Source: Palsa-661 sp035535015
Lineage (GTDB): Bacteria; Actinomycetota; Acidimicrobiia; Acidimicrobiales; UBA8190
Assembly (NCBI GenBank): GCA_035535015.1
Contig: DATLQU010000037.1
Location: 62,001-126,000, forward strand
DNA: 64,000 nt
Reading direction: 5' to 3'
Shown here: positions 1 to 8,086 of the stretch, piece by piece
Layout: each line of letters starts with the position of its first letter
Numbering within the stretch: position 1 is the stretch's first letter
Position numbers and translations under genes: made by a program
Notes under the pieces: generated by a model
Database searches by the model: none
Told to the model about the DNA's origin: nothing
The model's input: the letters and a program-made list of their open reading frames with translations, nothing else

Positions 1-1
1 A

Positions 2-790
2 CCCCAGGTGGCCAACGCCCAGAACACCGCCCTGATCGACGCCGTCGAGGCCGCCTTCGACCGGGCCGATGCCGACGACGACGTCCGCGTGGTCGTCCTG
101 GCCGGGGCGGGCCGGCACTTCAGCTCCGGCCACGATCTGAAGGCCATTCTCGGGCCCGAGGCCGACGCCTGGGCCCGGATGCGCGACACACCCGAGGGCA
201 AGTTCCGCCACGAACAGGTCATGTACGTCGACAAATGCCGCAAGATCCACGACTTCCGCAAGCCCACCATCGCCGCCGTTCAGGGCAAGTGCGTGGCCGC
301 CGGTCTCATGCTGGCCTGCATGTGCGACCTCATCGTGGCCGCCGACGACGCCGTTTTCTCCAATCCCGTGCTCCGCATGTCGGGAGCCGCGGTGGAGCTG
401 CTCGTGGAACCGTGGGAGATGGGCATCCGTCAGGCGAAGGAGTTCCTGCTCGCCGCCGAGGAGCTCGATGCCCAGGAGGCCTGGCGACTCGGTCTGGTCA
501 ACAAGGTGGTCCCGCGTGCCGAGCTCGCCGAGCGCACGCACGCACTGGCCGAACGCGTGGCTCTCGTCCCCCCGATCACGGCCCAGGTGGTGAAGGACTC
601 GCTCAACCATGTGGCCGAGCTGATGGGGCAGTCGGCGTCGTGGAAGTACCACTTCATGGCCCATCACTGGGCCCACAACACCGCCACCTCACTCCACGCC
701 CTCGACGAACGCAAGCAGATGGGATCGATGAAAGAGGTCTTCGCCGCCCGGGACCGGGGCGACGACCCCTCACCGGCTCGGCAGGACTGA
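2..790 (+). CDS. Enoyl-CoA hydratase/isomerase family protein (5' end outside window)
   Basis: Crotonase-fold enzyme that would hydrate or isomerise an enoyl-CoA in a beta-oxidation-like pathway. The frame is open to the window edge. Its first residues read PQVANAQN, the strand that follows LNR in crotonases, so about 20 N-terminal residues lie upstream and the GTG at position 8 is probably not the true start. The oxyanion-hole segment GAGRHFSSGHDL is present, and so is the helix of the second oxyanion residue (about residues 92-107). The downstream EPWEMGIRQAKEFLL stretch resembles actinobacterial EchA-type paralogues rather than classical mitochondrial hydratase, so the exact reaction is uncertain. 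The CoA transferase starts 12 nt downstream, so the two are probably cotranscribed. Confidence 0.9.
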   Translation, partial: PQVANAQNTALIDAVEAAFDRADADDDVRVVVLAGAGRHFSSGHDLKAILGPEADAWARMRDTPEGKFRHEQVMYVDKCRKIHDFRKPTIAAVQGKCVAAGLMLACMCDLIVAADDAVFSNPVLRMSGAAVELLVEPWEMGIRQAKEFLLAAEELDAQEAWRLGLVNKVVPRAELAERTHALAERVALVPPITAQVVKDSLNHVAELMGQSASWKYHFMAHHWAHNTATSLHALDERKQMGSMKEVFAARDRGDDPSPARQD

Positions 791-802
791 TCGGCGCCGG
801 TT

Positions 803-2053
803 ATGCCAGGTCCCCTCGACGGGCTCCGGGTCATCGACGTCGGCACCCGCATCGGGGCCCCCTTCTGCGCCGGGCTCCTCGGAGAGTGGGGAGCCGAGGT
901 GGTGAAGATCGAACAGCCGGGCGCCGGCGACTTCATGCGCACCATCGGGCCCTTCGCCGACGGCTACTCGCTCTTCTGGGCGGTCGAGGGACGAGGCCGA
1001 AAGAGCGCCACCTGTGACCTCCGCACCCAACGGGGCCAGGACCTCTTCCGGCGGCTGGTGGCCACGGCCGACGTCGTCTGCGAGAACTTCCGGCCCGGCA
1101 CCCTGGAGGACTGGGGCCTCGGGCCCACCGCGCTGGCTCCGCATCTCGTCGTCGTCCGCATCAGTGCCTTCGGCCAGGACGGCCCGTACGCCGACCGGCC
1201 CGGACTCGACCGGCTGGGCGTGGCCTACGGTGGCCTGCTCCATCTGACCGGGGAGGCCGACCGACCACCCGTCCGACCCGGGGTGACCGTGGCCGACTAC
1301 CTCACCGGCGTCTTCGCCGCCGAGGCGGCGCTGGCCGCCCTTTACCGGCGCGACGCCACGCCCCGTCGTCGCAACGGCCCAGCCCGAGACCGTGGTGCCG
1401 CCGACGGGAGCGATGGGCAGATCCCGACCGGAACCGGCGCCGTCATCGACGCCTCGCTCTACGGCTCGGTGCTGCGCATTCTCGAATGGACGATCGCCGC
1501 CTACGACCGCCTCGGCACCGTCCGCAAGCGCGAGGGTAACCGCCTGTCGAACTCGGCGCCTCTCGACAATTACCCCACCGCCGACGGCCGCTTCGTCTGC
1601 GTGGTGGCCGGATCGGACGCCAACTTCGGCCGCCTCTGCCGCGCCATGGGACAACCTGACCTGGTGTCGGACCCCCGGTACGCCACGCTGGCCGACAGGG
1701 CCCGCCACGGCGATGAGATCAACGGCGTGGTGGCGGCCTGGACGGCGCAACACTCGGCGGCGGAGGTCGAAGAGGCCTGTGTCCGCTTCGACGTCCCCGT
1801 GGCCACCGCCTATACGGCGGTGGAGATCGCCGCCGACGCCCACTTCGCCGCGCGCCACGACCTCGTCACCGTCGACGACCCCGTCCTCGGCGCCATCCGG
1901 CAGCAGGCGCCCTATCCCCGCCTGGTGGGCGAGACGGGCGCCACCCCGGCCGGCGCCCCTACGCTCGGCGCCGACAACGAAGAGGTCTGGTGCGAGATGG
2001 TGGGCCTGACGGCGGGGGAGCTCGACGATCTGCAAGCCCAGGGCATCGTCTAG
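803..2053 (+). CDS. CaiB/BaiF family III CoA transferase
   Basis: 416-residue family III CoA transferase, which moves CoA between a donor acyl-CoA and a free carboxylic acid and so activates a substrate without ATP. The N-terminal Rossmann-like half carries the family signature ENFRPGTLEDWGLG (residues 94-107). Asp165, in the VADYLTG context, sits where the catalytic aspartate of formyl-CoA transferase lies. Length is normal for one subunit. The ATG at 803 lies 12 nt after the preceding enoyl-CoA hydratase. An insert rich in Arg and Asp (about residues 185-210) is not typical but does not break the frame. Substrate is unknown; the neighbours suggest a carboxylate fed into beta-oxidation. Confidence 0.9.
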   Translation: MPGPLDGLRVIDVGTRIGAPFCAGLLGEWGAEVVKIEQPGAGDFMRTIGPFADGYSLFWAVEGRGRKSATCDLRTQRGQDLFRRLVATADVVCENFRPGTLEDWGLGPTALAPHLVVVRISAFGQDGPYADRPGLDRLGVAYGGLLHLTGEADRPPVRPGVTVADYLTGVFAAEAALAALYRRDATPRRRNGPARDRGAADGSDGQIPTGTGAVIDASLYGSVLRILEWTIAAYDRLGTVRKREGNRLSNSAPLDNYPTADGRFVCVVAGSDANFGRLCRAMGQPDLVSDPRYATLADRARHGDEINGVVAAWTAQHSAAEVEEACVRFDVPVATAYTAVEIAADAHFAARHDLVTVDDPVLGAIRQQAPYPRLVGETGATPAGAPTLGADNEEVWCEMVGLTAGELDDLQAQGIV

Positions 2054-2081
2054 AACCGACACGAGCAAGCAGGGGGACGAC

Positions 2082-2930
2082 ATGGTCGAGGACACCGATG
2101 GGGCCGAATCCCGGATCGCGCTGATCACCGGCGCATCCTCCGGCATCGGCGCCGCGCTGGCACGTGAGTTGGCCCGCCGGGGCATGACGGTCGGAATCGT
2201 GGCCCGTCGCCACGACCGCCTGGCCGAGGTCCTCGAGGACTGCCGCTCCTATGCGCCGGCCTCGCGAATGTGGGCTGTCGACCTCTCGGACCCTGACGCC
2301 GCCGCCACTCTGGCCCTCGAAGCATGGGACGCCTTCGGTCACATCGACATCCTGGTCAACAACGCCGGCGTTCCCATGCGCAAGACCATCCCCCACATCT
2401 CGGCGGTCGACATTGAGCGCGTCATGCGGATCAATTTCCTCTCGTCCACGGCCATGACCCTGGCCCTCATCCCCCGGATGTTGGCCCGGTCCTCGGGCAC
2501 CATCGTGAACGTCGCCAGCATCGCCGGCCGTTTCGGCGTCACCACCGAAGCCGCCTATTCGGCCTCGAAGTTCGCCATGTGCGGCTGGAGCGAAGGAATC
2601 GCCGCCGACATGGACGGGACGGGAGTGAAGGTAAGGCTCATCCTGCCCGGCACCATCGACACCGAACTCTGGGACCAACCCGACAACGACCCTCCGCTCT
2701 ACCAGGGTGATCTCGTCCCGGCCGAGGAGACGGCGGTCGGTATCGCCGACGCCATCGATGACGACCATTTCGAGCACTTCCTCCCCGACATGAAGGCGGT
2801 GGTCGAGGCCAAGGTGGCCGACATCGACAAGTTCATGGCCGGCATGGTCACCTTCCACCGATCCCAGCAAGCGGCGGCCGAGAAGAAGGCCGCGGAACAG
2901 GACGCAGCCGGAAAAGGGGCGTCGCGTTGA
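2082..2930 (+). CDS. Short-chain dehydrogenase/reductase
   Basis: 282-residue classical SDR, an NAD(P)-dependent oxidoreductase of alcohols or ketones. The cofactor motif TGASSGIG is at residues 16-23, followed by NNAG (about residue 92) and the catalytic Tyr-Lys pair in YSASK (about residues 164-168). The C-terminal 40 residues are charged and rich in Ala, Lys and Gln, beyond the usual SDR core. An AGGGGG ribosome-binding site precedes the ATG. Its TGA overlaps the TTG start of the next alcohol dehydrogenase by 4 nt, which implies translational coupling and a shared pathway step. Confidence 0.9.
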   Translation: MVEDTDGAESRIALITGASSGIGAALARELARRGMTVGIVARRHDRLAEVLEDCRSYAPASRMWAVDLSDPDAAATLALEAWDAFGHIDILVNNAGVPMRKTIPHISAVDIERVMRINFLSSTAMTLALIPRMLARSSGTIVNVASIAGRFGVTTEAAYSASKFAMCGWSEGIAADMDGTGVKVRLILPGTIDTELWDQPDNDPPLYQGDLVPAEETAVGIADAIDDDHFEHFLPDMKAVVEAKVADIDKFMAGMVTFHRSQQAAAEKKAAEQDAAGKGASR

Positions 2931-4177
2931 GAGCGCTCGTTTTCGGCGCGCCGCCGGCGGCCGACGAGACCCGGCCCCAACCGGTCGACGACCTCGAACG
3001 CGCCCTCGTCTCGTTGCCCTTCGGCCTGCACACGGTGGACGACGCCCGCATGCTCGGTCCGGACTGGGTGGTGACGAGACCTATCCTGGCCGGAATCTGC
3101 GGGTCCGACGCCAAGCTCGTCATGGGCGACTTCGGCGCCGGGGACATCGACAACCCGATGTCGGCTTTCTCCTCGCTCCCCCACGTCCCCGGCCACGAGG
3201 TGGTGGCCGAGGTGGTGGAGATGGGCCCACAGGCGCAGGGCGTTCAGATCGGCGACCGGGTGGTCCTGAACCCCTGGCTCACCTGCGCGCCCCGTGGCAT
3301 CAGCCCCGTCTGCGCCGCCTGTGCGGCAGGGAACCTGAGCCTCTGTTGGAGCTTCACCTCGGGCAGACTCGGTCCAGGAGTCCACGTAGGGGTGACCACC
3401 GACGCCCCGGGGGCCTGGGCCGAACTGCTGGCCGCCCACGATTCCATGCTGATTCCGGTGCCCGACGCTCTCTCCGACGAGCTCGCCGTTTTGGCCGATC
3501 CCTTCGCCGTGTCGATGCACGCCATCCTCCGCAATCCCCCACCGCCCGGAGGGCGGGCCCTCGTCTACGGCGCCGGCGCCCTCGGGGCCACGAGCGTGGC
3601 CGCCCTGCGTTGCCTCTTCCCCGATGTGGAGGTCGCTGTGGTGGCCCGCTTCGCCGCCCAGGGCGAGCTCGCCACCCGTCTGGGCGCGGCCAAGGTGGTC
3701 GCCCACGAACCACGACTGGCCGTGGTGGAGGAACTGGCCGCCTGGTCGGGCGGGGTCCTCCACGCTCCGTTCGACGGCCTGCCCGTCGCCCATCCGGGCG
3801 GCATCGACGTGGTCTACGACACGATCGCCAAGCCCGAGACGTTCGAGGTGGCCGTCCGCGTTCTGGCCGAGCACGGCACCCTCGTCCAGACCGGGGTGGC
3901 CACACCGGGGCGTTGGGAATGGACACCGGTCTATTTCAAGGAGCTCACCATCGCCGGTTCGAACGCCTTCGGCATCGAGGAGGTGGAGGGGGTCCGACAG
4001 CACGCCATCGCCCACTACCTCGATCTGGCCACATCCGGACGTGTCGACCTGACCGGCATGCTCACCCACCGGTTCCCACTCGAACGTTGGTGGGACGCTC
4101 TCGGGGTCCTCGCCCGGCAGGACCACAGCGGCGCCATAAAGGTGGCCTTCGAGCCGCAGCCGGCCGGCCACCCGTAG
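2927..4177 (+). CDS. Zinc-type medium-chain alcohol dehydrogenase
   Basis: 416-residue MDR-superfamily dehydrogenase that would interconvert an alcohol and an aldehyde or ketone using NAD(P). The catalytic zinc ligand cysteine is in AGICGSDAK and the following PGHE glutamate/histidine site is present. A Cys-rich lobe (CAPRGISPVCAACAAG and the next Cys) resembles the structural zinc loop. The cofactor motif is YGAGALGATS. The start is TTG at 2927, overlapping the SDR stop by 4 nt; no better start exists before the homology begins. The protein is longer than the usual 340-380 residues because of an N-terminal extension and insert. Substrate is not predictable. Confidence 0.87.
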   Translation: MRALVFGAPPAADETRPQPVDDLERALVSLPFGLHTVDDARMLGPDWVVTRPILAGICGSDAKLVMGDFGAGDIDNPMSAFSSLPHVPGHEVVAEVVEMGPQAQGVQIGDRVVLNPWLTCAPRGISPVCAACAAGNLSLCWSFTSGRLGPGVHVGVTTDAPGAWAELLAAHDSMLIPVPDALSDELAVLADPFAVSMHAILRNPPPPGGRALVYGAGALGATSVAALRCLFPDVEVAVVARFAAQGELATRLGAAKVVAHEPRLAVVEELAAWSGGVLHAPFDGLPVAHPGGIDVVYDTIAKPETFEVAVRVLAEHGTLVQTGVATPGRWEWTPVYFKELTIAGSNAFGIEEVEGVRQHAIAHYLDLATSGRVDLTGMLTHRFPLERWWDALGVLARQDHSGAIKVAFEPQPAGHP

Positions 4178-4193
4178 GCAGCGCCGTCGGAAC

Positions 4194-4255
4194 GCTCAGG
4201 TGACCGGAGCCCGGTCACCTGAGCCGGGCGCCTGAGCCGGTCACCTGAGCCGGGC
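4194..4255. promoter_or_regulatory. Inverted plus direct repeat array upstream of TetR gene
   Basis: Two 14-bp arms (GCTCAGGTGACCGG at 4194-4207 and its exact complement at 4211-4224) are separated by AGC. The 17-mer GGTCACCTGAGCCGGGC occurs at 4213-4229 and again at 4239-4255, with a shorter CCTGAGCCGG copy between them. A possible -10 (TACGAT, 4270-4275) follows, 10 nt before the TetR ATG. This could be a multi-site operator for the TetR protein, or the hairpin could end transcription of the upstream dehydrogenase. No U-run follows the hairpin, which favours the operator reading. Confidence 0.6.
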
Positions 4256-4285
4256 ACCGGTGGCCTGACTACGATTCGCAGCACC

Positions 4286-5104
4286 ATGGGACCAGCCGGA
4301 ACGTTCGGCGCCGAGAAAGGACGCGCCGATATCACGAGCGCCCGGCCGGCGACCCCGAAGAACGCCTCTTCGCCCAAGTCGACCCGGCGAGCCAAGGCCG
4401 ACGACATCGCCGGCGAACCGGCCAGCCGCAGGGCCCTGCGCTCGCAAGGCCGCAAGACCATGCGCAAGCTCCTCGACGCCGCCATGGTCGTCTTCGCCCG
4501 AAGGGGCTACCACGCGGCGCGCGTCGACGACATCGTCAAGCTGGCCAAGACGTCGCACGGGACCTTCTACCTCTACTTCTCCAACAAAGAAGACCTTCTG
4601 CGAGCTCTGGCCGGTGAAGCCGGCGAAGTGGTGGCCGCTCTTGACAACGCTCTCGGCCCGGTCGGTCCGGATCATCAGGGGTGGCGTGAACTACGCCGGT
4701 GGATGGAGGGCTTTTCCGAGGCTTGGCAGCGCTACGCCCCCGTGCTGCGGGCGTGGACCGATCTGGCCATGAGTGACGCCGAGTTGTCGGCCCAGGGTCA
4801 CGCGGCGGCGGGCGGTGTGGCCCGCACCCTGGCCGGTCGCATTGCCGAGACGGGACCACAACCGGGGATCGACCCCAACGCGGCGGCCGAGGCGGTGGTC
4901 GCCATGGTCGACCGCTTCCACTACCTCCGTCAGTTTACCGGCGAGCCGGTCGACGCCAGTGCCCTTGACACCCTCACCACCATGGTCCACCGTGCTCTTT
5001 TCGCCGGTGGGTCCCCGCCGCCCGAATCTCTGGCCGCAGCGGGCTCGCCCCCGGTGTCACCGAAGAAGGCGCGGTCGGCGACGGGGACGAAGAAGAAGTC
5101 CTGA
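4286..5104 (+). CDS. TetR/AcrR family transcriptional regulator
   Basis: 272-residue one-component repressor. The N-terminal DNA-binding domain is clear: an HTH at about residues 77-98 reading HAARVDDIVKLAKTSHGTFY, followed by the LYFSNKEDLL helix typical of TetR proteins. A 50-residue basic, low-complexity N-terminal extension precedes it. The C-terminal ligand domain is not assignable, so the inducer is unknown; an acyl-CoA is a reasonable guess from the neighbours. It lies 108 nt after the dehydrogenase, with a repeat array in between that may be its operator. It converges on the next gene. Confidence 0.9.
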   Translation: MGPAGTFGAEKGRADITSARPATPKNASSPKSTRRAKADDIAGEPASRRALRSQGRKTMRKLLDAAMVVFARRGYHAARVDDIVKLAKTSHGTFYLYFSNKEDLLRALAGEAGEVVAALDNALGPVGPDHQGWRELRRWMEGFSEAWQRYAPVLRAWTDLAMSDAELSAQGHAAAGGVARTLAGRIAETGPQPGIDPNAAAEAVVAMVDRFHYLRQFTGEPVDASALDTLTTMVHRALFAGGSPPPESLAAAGSPPVSPKKARSATGTKKKS

Positions 5105-5124
5105 CGCCGACCGAGCGTTCGGGT

Positions 5125-5517
5125 TCAGAGAGTTCCGGCCGACGGCGTCCCGCCGTCCGCCGCCCGTCCCCGCTCCCACCCACGCCGGGCCCAGGGCAGA
5201 GCCTCGACCGTCGCCAACAGACCGAAGGCGGGCTGGGTCAGGACGATGCTGCCAGCGATCTCGTCCCAGCTGGCGCCCACCTCGGCCGCCAACCGGGCAT
5301 GACGCATCACCCCCGGCGGATTGCGCAGGATCACCGTGCACACCATCCGGATCAGCTCGTGGGTCTTGCGATCGGGAGCACGCAGCGAGTCGATCTGCGC
5401 CAACCAGCCGTTCTGGGCTTCGTGGAGTCCCGGAGCGACGGCGTGCAACTCCGCCTCGAAGGGGAAATTCCAGTCGCCGCCCTGATCGTCTGGACGGTTG
5501 CTCTCCTTGGGACCCAC
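5125..5517 (-). CDS. Carboxymuconolactone decarboxylase/AhpD-like protein
   Basis: 130-residue alpha-helical protein of the CMD/AhpD family. The core helix pair reads HELIRMVCTVILRNPP then RHARLAAEVGASWDEI, the usual family layout. Only one cysteine falls in the position where AhpD has a redox CxxC, so peroxidase activity is doubtful; it could be a decarboxylase-like or non-catalytic member. I chose the GTG at 5517 because GGAGG lies 7 nt upstream. An ATG at 5541 is the alternative. It follows the kinase gene on the same strand by 65 nt and may share its transcript. Confidence 0.75.
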   Translation of the reverse strand: MGPKESNRPDDQGGDWNFPFEAELHAVAPGLHEAQNGWLAQIDSLRAPDRKTHELIRMVCTVILRNPPGVMRHARLAAEVGASWDEIAGSIVLTQPAFGLLATVEALPWARRGWERGRAADGGTPSAGTL

Positions 5518-5582
5518 CGCGACACCTCCTGACCCCAGCATGGCAGAGAGCCTCGATGGGGCCAAGAAGGCCTCGATGATGC

Positions 5583-7022
5583 CTACCGGGTCGGTCCCAG
5601 AGCACGAAACTTCTCGTACCGCTTGTCGGCCGCCTCTTGCCACACGGCATCGGGGTCGACCCGGTAGCCCACCCGCGCCCACCGACGGGCGCCGTCGAAC
5701 GACTGCTCCAGGCCGGCGGCCATACGGGCCAGGTACGCCGCTCCGAGGGCCGAACCTTCGTGCACGGCCACGACGTCCACGGGCAGGCCGGCGGCATCGG
5801 CCATGGCCTGCATCCACGGGGTCACGCGGGTCCCGCCTCCGCTGGCCACGATGCGACGCGCTTTGATCTGACCGAGTTCAAGCATGTGGCGGACGACGAA
5901 GCCGGTGGCTTCGTAGGCCGCCCGTTCGAGAGCGGCGGCGTCGTGGGTGATGTCGAGGCCCTGGAGCGTCGACCGCAACGTGGTGTCGTTGTACGGCACC
6001 CGCTCCCCCCGCAGGTACGGCGTCCATACCGGCACCCGGTCGGGGTTCCCCCGCCGGGGCGGCAACTCCCCGGGCTCCAGATCGCCGCCCGTGCCGCCTG
6101 GTCGTCGCGACAGAGGAGGGCGCCGGGAGCCGTGCAGCAACGAGCGGGCCCAGTCGACGAAGAGCGCGCCGGCGTTGCTCGGTCCTCCGACGAGCATCTT
6201 GCCCGGCACCGTGTGGGGGATGGTCCACACCCCCGGCGCTTCCATGTGTTCGTCAACGACGGCCCAGACGATCAAGGTCGCCCCGCAGATCACGAGCACG
6301 TCGCCGGCATTGTCGGCACCCGAGACGATCTGGTCGCACAAGGCGTCCACTGTGCCGCCGGCCAGCGCCGCATCGGTTCCCGTCACCGTGCCGGCACGCG
6401 CTCCCATCGGGACGATCAGCGGCATCTGCGCGGCGTCGACACCGACGCCGCGCAACTTGTCGACATCCCACTGCCCCGCGCTCAGCAATGATCCCGACAT
6501 CATGGCTACGCCGGAGTCGATAGCCGCCACCCCGCTCAGGGCGAAATTGGCGACGGCCTGAGCCGGCCAGTAGCCGAACGCGTCGGGAGTGCCGGCGGCC
6601 GCCCAACGCAGAAAGCCTTCGGCGTCGGGCATGGTGTCGCCCACCGTCGATCTGCTCGACGCGCCGCCGGCCGTCTCGGAATCGGACTCGAGTGCCCGGC
6701 GGCCGCGGCCGTCGCCGTAGAGCAGGCCGGGCGACTGGGGGCGGCCCCGACGGTCCACCGCCGTGAGAGACGGCACCATGGCGCACACGCAGACACCGTC
6801 GAGGGCATCGCCCGGGGACCTGACGGCGGCCAGGGCCTGAAGGGGGCCCCGGCGCCAGGCCCGGCCGGCGTCGTGCTCGAGCAGGTCGGGTTCCGGCGAG
6901 AGCAAGCGGTGGGGAATGCGGGACCGGGCCAGCACCGTGCCGGATTCGTCCACGGCCACCGCCTTGACGGCCGTCGTCCCGATGTCGATGCCTACTGTCA
7001 CCGAACCTGACACAACCGTCAT
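5583..7022 (-). CDS. FGGY-family carbohydrate kinase (xylulokinase-like)
   Basis: 479-residue ATP-dependent kinase of sugars or polyols, with the sugar-kinase/actin fold. The N-terminal phosphate-1 motif VGIDIGTTAVKAV opens the protein. The C-terminal half carries TPYLRGERVPYND and the nucleotide-binding signature SGGGTRVTPWMQAMAD (about residues 405-420), arranged as in xylulokinases. Substrate cannot be fixed by motif. The start may be ATG at 7022 or GTG at 7001; the second would place a TGAC-N6-GTCA element just upstream. It is divergent from the 2-hydroxyacid dehydrogenase gene across a 45-bp gap, so the pair may handle a hydroxylated sugar acid or polyol. Confidence 0.87.
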   Translation of the reverse strand: MTVVSGSVTVGIDIGTTAVKAVAVDESGTVLARSRIPHRLLSPEPDLLEHDAGRAWRRGPLQALAAVRSPGDALDGVCVCAMVPSLTAVDRRGRPQSPGLLYGDGRGRRALESDSETAGGASSRSTVGDTMPDAEGFLRWAAAGTPDAFGYWPAQAVANFALSGVAAIDSGVAMMSGSLLSAGQWDVDKLRGVGVDAAQMPLIVPMGARAGTVTGTDAALAGGTVDALCDQIVSGADNAGDVLVICGATLIVWAVVDEHMEAPGVWTIPHTVPGKMLVGGPSNAGALFVDWARSLLHGSRRPPLSRRPGGTGGDLEPGELPPRRGNPDRVPVWTPYLRGERVPYNDTTLRSTLQGLDITHDAAALERAAYEATGFVVRHMLELGQIKARRIVASGGGTRVTPWMQAMADAAGLPVDVVAVHEGSALGAAYLARMAAGLEQSFDGARRWARVGYRVDPDAVWQEAADKRYEKFRALGPTR

Positions 7023-7035
7023 GATCCGACATTAT
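7007..7035 (+). promoter_or_regulatory. Promoter with overlapping TGAC-N6-GTCA inverted repeat
   Basis: CTGACA (7007-7012) and CATTAT (7030-7035) are 17 bp apart, a good spacing for a sigma-70-type promoter reading toward the dehydrogenase at 7068. The inverted repeat TGACACAACCGTCA (7008-7021) covers the -35 box, which would suit a repressor site. The same element occurs near other acyl-CoA genes in the window. Confidence 0.5.
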
Positions 7036-7067
7036 GGAGGACTTCCACGGCAGAGGGAGGATGGAAG

Positions 7068-8078
7068 GTGGACAGCCGCCCGAGGGCGCTCGTTACCGCC
7101 CCCGTACGCGGGCCCGGGCTCGAGCTGTTGTACGAATTGGCCGATCTGGTCATCGATCCCTGGATCGACCAGCAACCCATCCGTATCTACAACTCCGAAC
7201 AGCTGGCCGAACGTGTGGCCGCCGTCGGCGCCACGATCCTGATCGTCGAGGCCGACTCGTGCAAGGGCGTTGTGTTCGAACAACCTCTCGTAGCGGTCGC
7301 CAGCACACGGGGTGACCCCACCAACGTCGACGTCGCCGCCGCCACCGCCGCCGGTGTGCCCGTGCTCCGGGCGCCGGCCCGCAACGCCGACGCCGTGGCC
7401 GAATTGGCTGTGGCGCTGCTCCTGGCCGTCAACCGTGGCGTCGTCAGGGCCGACGCCGACGTGCGCGCCGGCGAGACCTACCGCGACGGCACCATTCCCT
7501 ATCAGAGGTTCCGGGCCTGGCAGCTCGCCGGCCGCACGGCCGGCATCGTCGGCCTCGGTGCGGTGGGGCGCGCTCTGGCGTGGCGGCTCGAAGGCCTGGG
7601 CATGCGCGTCGTGTCGAGCGACCCCTACGCGCCCGATGCCACCCACACCTTGGAGCAACTGCTCGAGATATCCGATGTCGTCTCCCTCCATGCCCCGGTT
7701 ACGCCGGAAACCGAGGGCATGATCGGCGCCGACCAATTCGCCGCCATGCGCGACGGCGTCATCTTCCTGAATACGGCCCGGGCCCAGCTTCACGACGGCG
7801 ACGCCCTGGTGGCCGGACTGGCGTCGGGCAAGGTGGGCGGCGCCGGTCTCGACCACTTCGTAGGCGAGCACATCGCCACCGACCACCCGCTTACGACGTT
7901 TCCGAACGTGGTGCTCGCCCCTCACATCGGTGGTGCCACCTACAACACCGAGGCCAACGGCACCCAGACGATCGCCGACGATCTCGTCCGGCTCCGCGCC
8001 GGCGTCACCCCCCGTCATATCGTCAATCCCGAAGTCCTGAAGCACCCGACATCGTCGGCCCCGACAGCGAAGGGTTAG
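7068..8078 (+). CDS. D-isomer-specific 2-hydroxyacid dehydrogenase
   Basis: 336-residue NAD-dependent dehydrogenase that reduces 2-oxoacids or oxidises D-2-hydroxyacids. The Rossmann motif GLGAVG is at residues 162-167. The catalytic Arg lies in FLNTARAQL, the GLDHF segment with its Glu follows, and the catalytic His is in LAPHIGGAT. The GTG at 7068 is supported by AGGGAGG with 7 nt spacing. The protein looks complete and close to PGDH/glyoxylate-reductase-like members; the true substrate is open. The acyl-CoA dehydrogenase starts 8 nt after its stop. Confidence 0.9.
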   Translation: MDSRPRALVTAPVRGPGLELLYELADLVIDPWIDQQPIRIYNSEQLAERVAAVGATILIVEADSCKGVVFEQPLVAVASTRGDPTNVDVAAATAAGVPVLRAPARNADAVAELAVALLLAVNRGVVRADADVRAGETYRDGTIPYQRFRAWQLAGRTAGIVGLGAVGRALAWRLEGLGMRVVSSDPYAPDATHTLEQLLEISDVVSLHAPVTPETEGMIGADQFAAMRDGVIFLNTARAQLHDGDALVAGLASGKVGGAGLDHFVGEHIATDHPLTTFPNVVLAPHIGGATYNTEANGTQTIADDLVRLRAGVTPRHIVNPEVLKHPTSSAPTAKG

Positions 8079-8086
8079 GCCACGCC

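Noticed and set aside
770..2185. Long minus-strand open frame of 471 codons
   Set aside because: It lies wholly antisense to the CoA transferase and has the Gly/His/Val-rich composition of a GC-rich shadow frame.
2699..4171. Minus-strand open frame of 490 codons
   Set aside because: Antisense to the alcohol dehydrogenase; no recognisable motif.
5105..5124. Possible terminator between TetR and the AhpD-like gene
   Set aside because: The 20-bp gap holds no stem of useful length.
7580..8086. Upstream extension of the acyl-CoA dehydrogenase frame
   Set aside because: It overlaps the 2-hydroxyacid dehydrogenase in another frame and lacks family similarity; the normal N-terminus begins at 8087.
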